The position numbers and the translations under genes were made by a program. From JBNAVY01 sp049700195 (GTDB lineage: Bacteria > Bacillota > Thermoanaerobacteria > Thermoanaerobacterales > Thermoanaerobacteraceae), in NCBI GenBank assembly GCA_049700195.1, contig JBNAVY010000010.1, positions 1 through 59,530 on the forward strand: 59,530 nt of DNA, in the 5' to 3' direction. Below, piece by piece: positions 1-7,286 of this stretch. Each line of letters opens with the position of its first letter. Position 1 is the stretch's first letter. The notes beneath the pieces were generated by a model that had not been told where the DNA came from, did no database searches, and saw only the letters and a list, made by a program, of their open reading frames with translations.

Positions 1-30
1 GCAATTGATGAGTATCTAAAAAATAAATAA
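1..30 (+). CDS. 3' end of an unidentified gene
   Basis: Frame 1 reads nine codons (ending YLKNK) and then a TAA stop. A charged, lysine-rich tail directly followed by an AT-rich gap with a terminator-like hairpin is what the end of a gene would look like. Only nine residues are visible, so neither the product nor the reality of the gene can be settled here. Confidence 0.35.
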   Translation, partial: AIDEYLKNK

Positions 31-145
31 ATATTTAGTATTATTTAACTTTTATTTAATAATATAGCATAAAAGTGCATATTTATACAAAAGAAATGCA
101 TTTCATTTTTATAATATTTTCATAATATGGTATATTATTAAAAAA

Positions 146-172
146 TTATGCCTTTTAAGGCATATTTTTTTT
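146..172 (+). terminator. Rho-independent terminator upstream of gdh
   Basis: The inverted repeat TATGCC / GGCATA (147-164) is followed by a run of eight T. It probably ends the transcript of the gene whose tail lies at the window start. Confidence 0.6.
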
Positions 173-264
173 AAAAAAAATTGAAATCTTACAATAAAAA
201 GACTTTATTATTATATTTGTTTGTGATAAAATGCTTTTAAAATTTAAATTATGGAGGTATAAAT

Positions 265-1515
265 ATGCAAGAAAAAACGCTCAACCCATTTGAAATTGCT
301 AAAAAGCAGCTTAAAATGGCTTGTGACAAATTAGGTGTTGAACCAATTGTCTATGAAATTTTAAGCAAACATCAAAAGGTTATAGAAGTATCTATTCCTG
401 TTAAAATGGATGATGGCTCAATAAGAGTTTTTACAGGATATAGGGCACAGCACAATAATGCTGTTGGGCCAACAAAAGGTGGAATAAGATACCATACAAA
501 TGTAAATGTGGATGAAGTTAAGGCTCTGTCAACATGGATGACTTTTAAATGTTCAGTTGTTGGTATTCCATATGGCGGTGCAAAAGGGGGAATTTCTGTA
601 AATCCTAAAGAACTTTCAAAGGATGAATTAGAAAGGCTTTCAAGAGGTTTTATAAATGCAATATATGATGAGATAGGTCCAAATAAAGATGTACCTGCTC
701 CTGATGTAAATACTAATGGTCAAATAATGGCATGGATGTTAGATGAATATAATAAAATAGCTAGAAAGGATAGCCCTGGTGTTATTACGGGGAAACCATT
801 AAATATTGGCGGTTCAAAAGGCAGAGTTGTAGCAACGGGGTTAGGAGTAGCTATAACAGTAAGAGAAATGGCTAAAAAAATAGGTCTTGATTTAAAAGAT
901 GCAAGAGTAGCAGTGCAGGGTTTTGGTAATGTAGGTAGTTATACTGCTATGATTCTTCAGGACTATGGTGCAAAGATTGTGGCTATTTCCAACAGCAGGA
1001 GTTGTATTTATAATAAGGAAGGTATAAATATAAAAGAACTTATAGATTATAAAGATAAAAATGGTAATATAGTAGGTTTTCCAGGCACAGAACATATAAG
1101 CAAGGACGAAGTTATTAGCTTGGATGTAGATATTCTTGTTCCTGCTGCTTTGGAAAATGTCATAACAAGTCAAAATGCCGATAAAATTAAAGCAAAAATA
1201 ATTTCTGAAGGTGCAAATGGACCTACTACACCTGAAGCAGATTCTATACTTGAAGGTAAAGGTACAGTTGTAATTCCAGATATTTTAGCAAATGCGGGAG
1301 GAGTTACAGTATCTTATTTTGAGTGGGTACAAAATCTTTACGGTTTTTATTGGACAGAAGAAGAAGTGCTAAAAAGAGAAGAGCAGCTTATGGTAGATGC
1401 ATTTAACAGTGTTTATGAAATTAGTAAAACTCATAATGTTAATATGAGAACAGCCGCATATATGCTTTCAGTAAAAAGGGTTTCAGATGCGATGAAAGTT
1501 AAAGGCTGGTATTAA
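265..1515 (+). CDS. gdhA: Glu/Leu/Phe/Val-family glutamate dehydrogenase
   Basis: Catalyses reversible oxidative deamination of glutamate to 2-oxoglutarate and ammonia in the cytoplasm. At 416 residues it has the length of the short hexameric enzymes. The substrate-binding segment GPTKGGIRYH (residues 68-77) and the catalytic lysine in PYGGAKGG (Lys107) are present, followed by the Rossmann nucleotide-binding motif GFGNVGS (219-225). GGAGGT sits 7 bases before the ATG. It is transcribed alone, with a terminator directly after the stop. NAD versus NADP preference cannot be read reliably, so gdhA, gudB or rocG would all be reasonable symbols. Confidence 0.93.
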   Translation: MQEKTLNPFEIAKKQLKMACDKLGVEPIVYEILSKHQKVIEVSIPVKMDDGSIRVFTGYRAQHNNAVGPTKGGIRYHTNVNVDEVKALSTWMTFKCSVVGIPYGGAKGGISVNPKELSKDELERLSRGFINAIYDEIGPNKDVPAPDVNTNGQIMAWMLDEYNKIARKDSPGVITGKPLNIGGSKGRVVATGLGVAITVREMAKKIGLDLKDARVAVQGFGNVGSYTAMILQDYGAKIVAISNSRSCIYNKEGINIKELIDYKDKNGNIVGFPGTEHISKDEVISLDVDILVPAALENVITSQNADKIKAKIISEGANGPTTPEADSILEGKGTVVIPDILANAGGVTVSYFEWVQNLYGFYWTEEEVLKREEQLMVDAFNSVYEISKTHNVNMRTAAYMLSVKRVSDAMKVKGWY

Positions 1516-1518
1516 AAT

Positions 1519-1545
1519 AAAAAAAGCCGTTTTGGCTTTTTTTTA
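1519..1545 (+). terminator. Rho-independent terminator of gdh
   Basis: AAAAAGCC / GGCTTTTT hairpin with a four-base loop, running into eight T, four bases after the gdh stop codon. Confidence 0.85.
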
Positions 1546-1625
1546 TTCGAAAAAAATTATATAATAATAAATAGAAAGATATATAAATAAGATAGTACAA
1601 ATATAACTCAATGTGGGTGAGGAAT

Positions 1626-2522
1626 ATGAGATATAATGTTGAAAATGCAGATAATAAAGTATTAGTTAAAGGGATTACTGATTTTAATCTTAAGGAGACA
1701 TTTGAGTGTGGACAATGTTTCCGATGGGAAGAAGAAAATGATGGCAGTTATACCGGCGTTGCTTATGATAGAGTTGTAAATGTTAAATTAGAAGATGATA
1801 CTTTAACAATTGACAATACTAATTTAAATGATTTTTATGATATATGGTTTGATTATTTTGATTTAGGAAGGGATTATGGCAAGATAAAAGAAAATTTATC
1901 TAAAGATCCTATTCTAAAGGAAGCCATAAGATATGGCCAAGGCATAAGAGTTTTAAGACAAGATACTTGGGAAACTCTTATATCTTTTATAGTATCCCAA
2001 AATAACAGGATACCACAGATTAAAAAGGTTATAGAGAACCTTTCTAAAAGTTTTGGTATTCCTATAGAATATAAAGGGAAAATTTATTATACTTTTCCTA
2101 AAGCAGAGGAGTTTATAATATTTGATATTGATACAATTGCAAAAAGTAAATGTGGTTTTAGAGCAAAGTATATTATTGATGCTGCTTCAAAAGTTTTTAC
2201 AGGAGAGGTTAACCTTCTAAAACTCATGGAATACAGCACAAATGATATAAGGGATGTATTAATGAGTATAAATGGTGTAGGACCAAAGGTTGCAGATTGT
2301 GTTATATTATATTCTATGGGGAAATACGATACTTTTCCTACAGATGTCTGGATTAAAAGAATTGTGGAATATTTGTATTTAAAAAGAGAAGGTAAGCCCT
2401 TAGAAATACAGCTTTTTGCCATAGATAAATTTGGTGAATTATCTGGCTTTGCACAGCAGTATTTATTTTACTATGCAAGAGAGCATATCTCTAAAGAAAT
2501 TTTTAAAGAGAGGAAGAAATAA
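1626..2522 (+). CDS. ogg: 8-oxoguanine DNA glycosylase (OGG1 family, HhH-GPD)
   Basis: Base-excision repair enzyme that removes 8-oxoguanine and nicks the abasic site. The N-terminal OGG_N-like domain (about 1-105, with the FECGQCFRW motif) precedes a helix-hairpin-helix GPD domain. The motif NGVGPKVADC carries the catalytic lysine (Lys221) and PTDVWI the catalytic aspartate (Asp240). An in-frame ATG lies at 1611, but GGGTGAGG falls between the two and serves the ATG at 1626, so that start is used (298 residues). The gene abuts the DUF554 gene (stop TAA then ATG) and is probably co-transcribed with it and hutP. This is the eukaryote/archaea-like Ogg fold found in clostridia, not MutM. Confidence 0.88.
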   Translation: MRYNVENADNKVLVKGITDFNLKETFECGQCFRWEEENDGSYTGVAYDRVVNVKLEDDTLTIDNTNLNDFYDIWFDYFDLGRDYGKIKENLSKDPILKEAIRYGQGIRVLRQDTWETLISFIVSQNNRIPQIKKVIENLSKSFGIPIEYKGKIYYTFPKAEEFIIFDIDTIAKSKCGFRAKYIIDAASKVFTGEVNLLKLMEYSTNDIRDVLMSINGVGPKVADCVILYSMGKYDTFPTDVWIKRIVEYLYLKREGKPLEIQLFAIDKFGELSGFAQQYLFYYAREHISKEIFKERKK

Positions 2523-3212
2523 ATGTTAGGAACTGTTATAAATTCTGCTGCTATAATTGTAGGTGGTATTTTAGGAAGCTTATTAAAAGTTGGAATTTCA
2601 GAAAGGTTTAAAACTATAGTCATGCAGGGTGTGGGCTTGAGCGTTATGATTATTGGCATAAGTAACGGTCTTAAATTTAGTAATTTAATGATAGTTATAA
2701 TAAGCATTGTGGTTGGAGGGATTATTGGAGAAGCCCTGAATATTGAGGGCTTCTTAAATAAATTAGGGAATATATTACAAAGCAAATTTAGTAAAAAAGA
2801 AGGTTCTACTTTTAGTGAAGGTTTTGTTACGGCGAGTCTTGTTTACTGTATTGGAGCCATGGCTATAATTGGTGCTTTAAAAGATGGGTTAACAAAAGAT
2901 CATAGTATTTTATTTGCGAAATCAGTTTTAGATGGTATATCTTCTGTAATTTTTGCATCTACTTTTGGTGTTGGAGTAATTTTTTCTTCCATCTCTGTAT
3001 TTTTGTATCAAGGACTTATTAGTCTTGGTGCATCGTTTTTACAGCCTGTTTTAATTTCTTCTGTGGTAGATGACATGACTTCTGTCGGAGGTATATTAAT
3101 TTTTGCAATTTCTTTAAACATGCTTGAAATTAAAAACATAAAAATTGGTAATTTTCTACCAGCAATATTTATACCATTTTTATATCAATTGCTAATCGGT
3201 ATATTTAAATAA
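2523..3212 (+). CDS. DUF554 family integral membrane protein
   Basis: A 229-residue polytopic membrane protein with about six or seven hydrophobic segments and glycine-rich helices (for example IIVGGILGSLL near the N-terminus and VVGGIIGEAL near residue 65). Length and pattern match the DUF554 (YdfK-like) family, whose function is not established; a transport role is often guessed. It starts at the base after the ogg stop codon, so translation is probably coupled. Nothing in the neighbourhood suggests a substrate. Confidence 0.8.
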   Translation: MLGTVINSAAIIVGGILGSLLKVGISERFKTIVMQGVGLSVMIIGISNGLKFSNLMIVIISIVVGGIIGEALNIEGFLNKLGNILQSKFSKKEGSTFSEGFVTASLVYCIGAMAIIGALKDGLTKDHSILFAKSVLDGISSVIFASTFGVGVIFSSISVFLYQGLISLGASFLQPVLISSVVDDMTSVGGILIFAISLNMLEIKNIKIGNFLPAIFIPFLYQLLIGIFK

Positions 3213-3232
3213 GTTTTAAGGCGGTGTTGATA

Positions 3233-3646
3233 ATGCAGGAATTTAAAAGCATAGATATTGCAAAAGTTGCAGTATCTATGGCTATGTCCAGCAGAGAAGA
3301 AGAAGAATTTTTAAAAATTAAATATAGGCAGCAGAGCATAAAAGTTGCAGCTGTAGATTACGGTGGTGAATATGCAAACTCAATTGGTAAAATTATTGAA
3401 AGGGCTGTAGTAGCAGCAAAAAGAGAAGGAATAATTGATGAAAGTCATACTGGAGAAGGTGCTGTTGCTGGGGCTGCCCATGAAGCTATAAGTCAGATTA
3501 TGTATAAAGCAATAGGATTAAATATTGGGGGAAAGATTGGTATAGCATATTATAAAGAACATCTTTGTGTATGTGCTTTTTTTGCCATAGGTATGCTCAA
3601 TTTAAATGAAGTTGCCATAGGTTTAGGACACAGGTCGTTAAAGTAA
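3233..3646 (+). CDS. hutP: HutP family RNA-binding protein
   Basis: HutP is the histidine- and Mg-dependent RNA-binding antiterminator of the Bacillus hut operon. This 137-residue protein has the family length and ends in the characteristic GLGHRSLK. The second histidine region, GAAHEAI, lies in the middle of the protein, and both can be metal ligands. An in-frame GTG occurs at 3224, but AAGGCGGTG is the ribosome site for the ATG at 3233. It is the last gene of the ogg-DUF554-hutP run. No histidine-utilisation genes lie nearby, so its RNA target is unknown and it may act in trans. Confidence 0.85.
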   Translation: MQEFKSIDIAKVAVSMAMSSREEEEFLKIKYRQQSIKVAAVDYGGEYANSIGKIIERAVVAAKREGIIDESHTGEGAVAGAAHEAISQIMYKAIGLNIGGKIGIAYYKEHLCVCAFFAIGMLNLNEVAIGLGHRSLK

Positions 3647-3696
3647 AAGGCATAAGGTAAAACCATATATGGTCTTACCTTATGCCTTTTTTAATG
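3647..3696. terminator. Bidirectional terminator between hutP and the protease
   Basis: A long inverted repeat, AAAGGCATAAGGTAA / TTACCTTATGCCTTT, with a short loop and T runs outside it on the top strand. Its right arm contains the last codons and stop of the convergent protease gene, so one hairpin serves both transcripts. Confidence 0.85.
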
Positions 3697-4918
3697 CCTC
3701 TTCTACATTAATCATACCACTGCCCTGAGTCCATAATCCTGCATCTTTAATTTTTATAGTCGAGGATTTTAATATATTTTTAACTTGATTATTTGTGAGG
3801 TTTGGATTTTTTTCAAAAAGAAGAGCTGCTGCACCTGCAACCATAGGAGTTGCCATTGAAGTTCCTGTTGCAGTTCTATAGGCTTTGTTTATCATTATTT
3901 GATCTGCGCCAAAAGGTACATTTCCTGATGCTGTTGATATAATTTTTACTCCAGGTGCTACTACATCAGGTTTTTTAATATACATAGATCCCCTTCCTGA
4001 AAAAGTAGCTATTGTATCTTCACTAATATCATTTGATCTTTTATCATCAACAGCTCCAACTGTTATAACATTTTTGCTAGTACCAGGAGATGTTATTGTA
4101 TTATAATCGGGACCTGAATTTCCTGCTGCAACAGTTACAACTATGCCATTTTTCCAAAGTTTATCAACTCCTCTTACAAGAGGATCTAAAAAGGAAGGCA
4201 AAGAGGCTTTTTCTCCTATTGATAATGAAACAACTTTTATATTATATTTTTCTTTATTGTCTAATACCCATTGCATACCGGCGATAATATCAGATGAAAT
4301 ACCTCTTCCATTAGCATCAAGGACTTTTACTGCTGCTATATTGGCTTCTGGGGCTACACCTTTGTATTTGCCATCTGAAGAGTATCCATTACCTGCTGCA
4401 TCACCAGCAACGTGAGTTCCATGTCCATTATCATCATAGGGTTGTTTTTTGCCATTTACAATGTCATAAAAAGCAATTATTCTATTTTTGGGTTTTGTAA
4501 AATCAGGATGTGGATATATTCCTGTGTCTAAAAAAGCTATTGTAACATTTTTACCTGTATAACCATAACTATTAGCTTTACGCGATGATATCTGCTGTGT
4601 TGCAATATTAAGTTGTGTGTTAATTATAGAGTCTTCAGCAATAAAGTGTATAAATCTGTGTGAAGCAATTTTGTCTAATTTATTATATGGTATATTTACT
4701 GACCATCCATTTATAATAGGAAGTTCATATTTTATGCTTCCACCTATTTTTTCTAATTTGTTTTTCAGTAAATCATAAGATAAATTTGAGTAAATTATTA
4801 CTGGAACACATTCGTTTCTATAAAGAGATGTTTTAGTTATTAGTCTTTTGTCAATCTTGCTTTTAGCATATATGTTTCCAATAGCTTTTGGCATGAGAAG
4901 AAGTGGAAGATAGACCAT
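3680..4918 (-). CDS. aprX: Subtilisin-like serine protease (AprX-like, S8 family)
   Basis: The catalytic triad is complete: Asp131 in FLDTGIYPHPDF, His166 in NGHGTHVAG and Ser354 in TGTSMATPMVAG, with the oxyanion asparagine at Asn267 (AAGNSGP). Residues about 35-105 resemble an inhibitor/propeptide-like domain. No classical signal peptide is visible (the first residues MVYLPLLLMPKAIG are only briefly hydrophobic), which fits the intracellular AprX type of Bacillus. Length is 412 residues against about 440 for AprX. AAGGAGG lies upstream of the start on this strand. It is a single gene, divergent from the small-protein cluster and convergent with hutP. Substrate unknown. Confidence 0.88.
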   Translation of the reverse strand: MVYLPLLLMPKAIGNIYAKSKIDKRLITKTSLYRNECVPVIIYSNLSYDLLKNKLEKIGGSIKYELPIINGWSVNIPYNKLDKIASHRFIHFIAEDSIINTQLNIATQQISSRKANSYGYTGKNVTIAFLDTGIYPHPDFTKPKNRIIAFYDIVNGKKQPYDDNGHGTHVAGDAAGNGYSSDGKYKGVAPEANIAAVKVLDANGRGISSDIIAGMQWVLDNKEKYNIKVVSLSIGEKASLPSFLDPLVRGVDKLWKNGIVVTVAAGNSGPDYNTITSPGTSKNVITVGAVDDKRSNDISEDTIATFSGRGSMYIKKPDVVAPGVKIISTASGNVPFGADQIMINKAYRTATGTSMATPMVAGAAALLFEKNPNLTNNQVKNILKSSTIKIKDAGLWTQGSGMINVEEALKKA

Positions 4919-5082
4919 TTTTAAATCCTCCTTTCGTACTAATAATAGAATATGATTAAGTTTTATTTTTGTTAGCTAATAAAAAATAAAATTGTGTCAT
5001 TAAAGTAAGGGATAACATATTATGTATTAGGTCTTTATGACCCACATAGATTTAACCTACTGTCTGTGAAAGGGGGATATTT

Positions 5083-5193
5083 ATGCCAGTAGATAAAAGC
5101 GGTGCAGGGTTTGGTTGGTTTTGGATAATAATTATAATACTGATTTTATTCTTATTTATCCCGGGAATCATTGTTGAAGAACCAAAAGCATGA
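5083..5193 (+). CDS. 36-residue single-pass membrane protein, paralogue A
   Basis: The reading frame has a GGGGG ribosome site (5072-5076) and ATG. It encodes a short polar head (MPVDKSGAG), the aromatic motif FGWFW, an isoleucine/leucine-rich membrane helix ending FIPGI, and a charged tail. The gene at 5862 encodes a protein of the same 36-residue length and the same plan (MPxxKGxGF, GWFWI, LFIPGI), which strongly supports both as real. The architecture recalls small spore-associated hydrophobic proteins such as the YjcZ group, but that is a resemblance only. It leads the small-protein cluster. Confidence 0.7.
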   Translation: MPVDKSGAGFGWFWIIIIILILFLFIPGIIVEEPKA

Positions 5194-5229
5194 TTATCAC
5201 AAAATATTAATCTTAAAAGGAGGATTATT

Positions 5230-5415
5230 ATGGCAGGAACAAGTTCTGTTTTTGGAGAAAGCAATTTGCTGTTCTTCTTTTTGATACTTGTTTTGATTCT
5301 TGGTGGTGGCTGGCTCAATATATCATGGTCATTAGAAACATTGCTGTTCTTCTTTGTATTAATCGTTATAATTATTGATGGCGGTTTGGGCTGGTTTTTC
5401 AATGAGATCAAATAA
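5230..5415 (+). CDS. 61-residue small membrane protein with doubled LLFFF motif
   Basis: Preceded by AAGGAGG with good spacing. The protein has two hydrophobic segments that look like a duplicated unit: ESNLLFFFLILVLI (about residues 10-23) and LETLLFFFVLIVII (about 35-48). An acidic or polar residue precedes each LLFFF. The first half ends in a glycine run (GGGW). The gene at 5500 repeats the same plan. No known family is recognised with confidence; a spore or membrane structural role is conceivable. A terminator follows directly. Confidence 0.75.
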   Translation: MAGTSSVFGESNLLFFFLILVLILGGGWLNISWSLETLLFFFVLIVIIIDGGLGWFFNEIK

Positions 5416-5423
5416 ATTTTTTT

Positions 5424-5451
5424 AGGCTCTATCTAAGATAGAGCCTCTTTT
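5424..5451 (+). terminator. Terminator inside the small-protein cluster
   Basis: The inverted repeat AGGCTCTATC / GATAGAGCCT (5424-5433 with 5437-5446) has a TAA loop and is followed by CTTTT. It separates the genes at 5083 and 5230 from that at 5500. Confidence 0.75.
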
Positions 5452-5499
5452 ACTATTTATGAATATAATAAATAATAATTGTATTGGAGTTGATAATAT

Positions 5500-5682
5500 A
5501 TGTCAATAACTGGAGATACTCTTTTGTTTTTCTTTATAATTTTAACGGTTATAATGGATGTAAAATTTGAATTTGAAAGTCTTTTATTCTTTTTTGTGCT
5601 ACTAGTAGTTCTACAACAAGAAAAACCACGTAAAAAAGCAAAACGTTTTTTATGGTCTTTAGCAGGGTTAGATTTTAAGTAA
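5500..5682 (+). CDS. 60-residue small membrane protein with doubled LLFFF motif
   Basis: Starts at an ATG with GGAG about 10 bases upstream. The two halves GDTLLFFFIILTVI and FESLLFFFVLLVVL repeat the motif of the gene at 5230, again with an acidic residue shortly before LLFFF. A strongly basic tail (EKPRKKAKR) follows and probably faces the cytoplasm. That this motif recurs four times in two neighbouring genes is the main evidence that both are expressed. The 61-residue neighbour lacks the basic tail, so the two may differ in partners or topology. Function unknown. Confidence 0.65.
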   Translation: MSITGDTLLFFFIILTVIMDVKFEFESLLFFFVLLVVLQQEKPRKKAKRFLWSLAGLDFK

Positions 5683-5749
5683 CACAAATTCTTAAATTAC
5701 GTATAATATATTAGGTCGATAAAGAATTAAAAAATACAAATAACTAATT

Positions 5750-5860
5750 CTGGCAGATAAAGTAGCTTATAAGGTTGTTGCTGCTGGAGTGATAATTATT
5801 ATACTTCTATTTATACTTGAAAAATTTATATTAGATAAAGAAAGGAAGGAGGTATATTAA
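5750..5860 (+). CDS. Possible 36-codon membrane-protein reading frame without a canonical start
   Basis: After an in-frame TAA (5741-5743) the frame runs CTA, ATT, CTG, GCA, GAT to a stop at 5858-5860. From CTG it would encode 36 residues with a polar head (LADKVAYK), one hydrophobic helix (VIIIILLFILEKFIL) and a charged tail (DKERKEVY). The protein-like composition, and an end two bases before the next ATG, suggest a gene, but no ATG, GTG or TTG lies early enough and no ribosome site is obvious. It may use ATT or CTG, may have lost its start, or may be chance. A TATAAT lies at 5703-5708. Confidence 0.35.
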   Translation: MADKVAYKVVAAGVIIIILLFILEKFILDKERKEVY

Positions 5861-5861
5861 T

Positions 5862-5972
5862 ATGCCAGAAGAGAAAGGTGTAGGCTTTGTTGGAGGATGG
5901 TTCTGGATATTTATAATAATTATTTTAGTTCTCTTATTCATACCTGGAATATTTATTTGGGAAAAAGATTAA
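5862..5972 (+). CDS. 36-residue single-pass membrane protein, paralogue B
   Basis: Strong ribosome site (GGAAGGAGG, 5844-5852) before ATG. The protein begins MPEEKGVGFVGG, then GWFWI, a membrane helix rich in isoleucine and leucine, FIPGI, and a charged end (WEKD). It is the same length as the gene at 5083 and matches it in head, aromatic motif and helix end, so the two are paralogues. It closes the small-protein group and is followed by a hairpin. Function unknown; the YjcZ-like small spore proteins are the nearest thing I can name, without confidence. Confidence 0.72.
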   Translation: MPEEKGVGFVGGWFWIFIIIILVLLFIPGIFIWEKD

Positions 5973-5986
5973 TAAGAAAAATAAAT

Positions 5987-6016
5987 GGGGTTAGTTTATT
6001 AATAATAGACTAACCC
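5987..6016 (+). terminator. Hairpin after the small-protein cluster
   Basis: GGGTTAGTTTATTA pairs with ATAATAGACTAACCC (one G-T pair). The stem is long but the following bases (TATACATATATT) are not a clean T tract, so termination may be partial. Confidence 0.55.
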
Positions 6017-6041
6017 TATACATATATTATAAAAGGAAAAT

Positions 6042-7040
6042 ATGCAAGGGGGAATTATTTTGATAAATAGAGATGTATTAAAATTAATAATATTAGAGCT
6101 GTTAGTTGTTGCATTTATAAAATATCAGATTTTAGATGAGGAAACCAGTTTAATTTTAAAGGGTGAAAACGATGAAAATACAGATGAAACAAAAAAAGAA
6201 AAAGCACAGAATATAGATATATTTGATTTAATCATAAAGAGTAAAGATTTTGCCGGTAGTATAAAACCCTATTTAAATAAAAAAGAACAATATTATGTTG
6301 ATATGTTTACTAAAATTGCTGAAATAACAGAGATACAGAAAAATCTTATGAGTGTTTCAGAAGAAGACATAGAGTCAATGGATGAAAAAGAAATTGATCA
6401 TATAGGCATATTAAAAGCAGTGAAACCATACATGGCAGACGATAAAAAAGAAATAATTGATAAATTTTTAAAATTTTATGAAGCTGTCACAAATGTGCAT
6501 GAGAAAATGGATAAATATACTATGGATCAATATAAAAATGCAAGTATTTTTGATAAAATTGCAGATTTATATGATGCAATACAACCTGTTATTCCGGAAG
6601 AAAAAAAAGATGTTGCAGAAAAAGTAGTTAAAAATATAAAATTGTTAGAAGCTTTAAATAAAGCTGAAGGCATAATGAGCAGTATGAAAGATAGCGAAAG
6701 GAAACAAAATGTTTCACAAAACAAATCAGAGAAAAACGATATAACAAGAAATAATGAAAATGTAAATGAAGAAAATATTTTAAAAGATGATAAGGAAGAT
6801 GTTTTAAAAAATACTGAAAATAAAGAAGAAATTGAGGTGCAGGAAAATACAGAAAAAGAAATTTCTAATAAAGACATAAAAGAAAAAGGACAAGAAGATA
6901 ATTTGGGTTTATCCGGACAGCAGTCAGCTATGCTTGAAAGCTTAAAATCAATGCTTACCAAAGAACAACAGCAATATATGTACAATATGATTAATTATAT
7001 TAAAAATCAGGGTTCAGCCAATAAAGAAGAAAAAAAGTAA
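6042..7040 (+). CDS. Charged helical repeat protein of unknown function
   Basis: A 332-residue lysine- and glutamate-rich protein. Residues 12-26 are hydrophobic (LKLIILELLVVAF) and may form an amphipathic or membrane-associated helix. Three similar helical units follow at about 61-102, 118-156 and 169-208, each with a core of the form (I/V)(K/Q)P(Y/V) followed by acidic and lysine residues and a second helix. Residues about 220-285 are a low-complexity K/E/N linker. The last 40 residues (LKSMLTKEQQQYMYNMINYI) look like a fourth, diverged helix pair. ATG 6042 has AAGGA upstream; TTG 6060 with AAGGGGG is an equally good start. It follows the small-protein cluster and may belong to it. No family recognised. 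Confidence 0.8.
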   Translation: MQGGIILINRDVLKLIILELLVVAFIKYQILDEETSLILKGENDENTDETKKEKAQNIDIFDLIIKSKDFAGSIKPYLNKKEQYYVDMFTKIAEITEIQKNLMSVSEEDIESMDEKEIDHIGILKAVKPYMADDKKEIIDKFLKFYEAVTNVHEKMDKYTMDQYKNASIFDKIADLYDAIQPVIPEEKKDVAEKVVKNIKLLEALNKAEGIMSSMKDSERKQNVSQNKSEKNDITRNNENVNEENILKDDKEDVLKNTENKEEIEVQENTEKEISNKDIKEKGQEDNLGLSGQQSAMLESLKSMLTKEQQQYMYNMINYIKNQGSANKEEKK

Positions 7041-7042
7041 AA

Positions 7043-7075
7043 CAAAAATGCAGGTTAAACCTGCATTTTTGTTTT
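7043..7075 (+). terminator. Rho-independent terminator
   Basis: AAAAATGCAGGTT / AACCTGCATTTTT hairpin followed by GTTTT, directly after the 332-residue protein gene. Confidence 0.85.
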
Positions 7076-7193
7076 ATAAATTAGAATTATGAGTAAAACT
7101 GATTAAAAAGCTGAATTTTAGTATAAAATTAAAATATTTGGGCAAAATCGAAGATAAAGAAGATATATGAGCAAAAATGGCTTATAATCGGAT

Positions 7194-7222
7194 TTGATAT
7201 GTTTTGCTACTTTATTTAATAT
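7194..7222 (+). promoter_or_regulatory. SigA-type promoter of groESL
   Basis: TTGATA (7194-7199), 17-base spacer, TAATAT (7217-7222). The predicted transcript start falls just before the CIRCE element, which is the usual arrangement. Confidence 0.7.
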
Positions 7223-7233
7223 AGAGATTGAGA

Positions 7234-7260
7234 TTAGCACTCACAATTAATGAGTGCTAA
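7234..7260 (+). promoter_or_regulatory. CIRCE operator (HrcA binding site)
   Basis: A perfect consensus: TTAGCACTC (7234-7242), nine bases, GAGTGCTAA (7252-7260). HrcA repressor binds this element and GroEL helps fold HrcA, giving heat-shock feedback control of groESL. The element lies in the 5' leader, 27 bases before groES. Confidence 0.97.
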
Positions 7261-7286
7261 TAATAAAAGAAGGAGGGATATAAAGT

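Noticed and set aside
4981..5040. A SigE- or SigG-type sporulation promoter before the small-protein cluster (CATATTAT at 5016-5023)
   Set aside because: Only the -10-like half is persuasive; the -35 and spacing do not fit well enough to call.
5052..5411. A 119-codon minus-strand frame over the small-protein genes
   Set aside because: Mirror of hydrophobic plus-strand genes that have proper ribosome sites and paralogues; the minus-strand product is low-complexity.
6527..6985. A 152-codon minus-strand frame inside the 332-residue protein gene
   Set aside because: Serine/phenylalanine-rich product is the expected antisense of a lysine/glutamate-rich gene.
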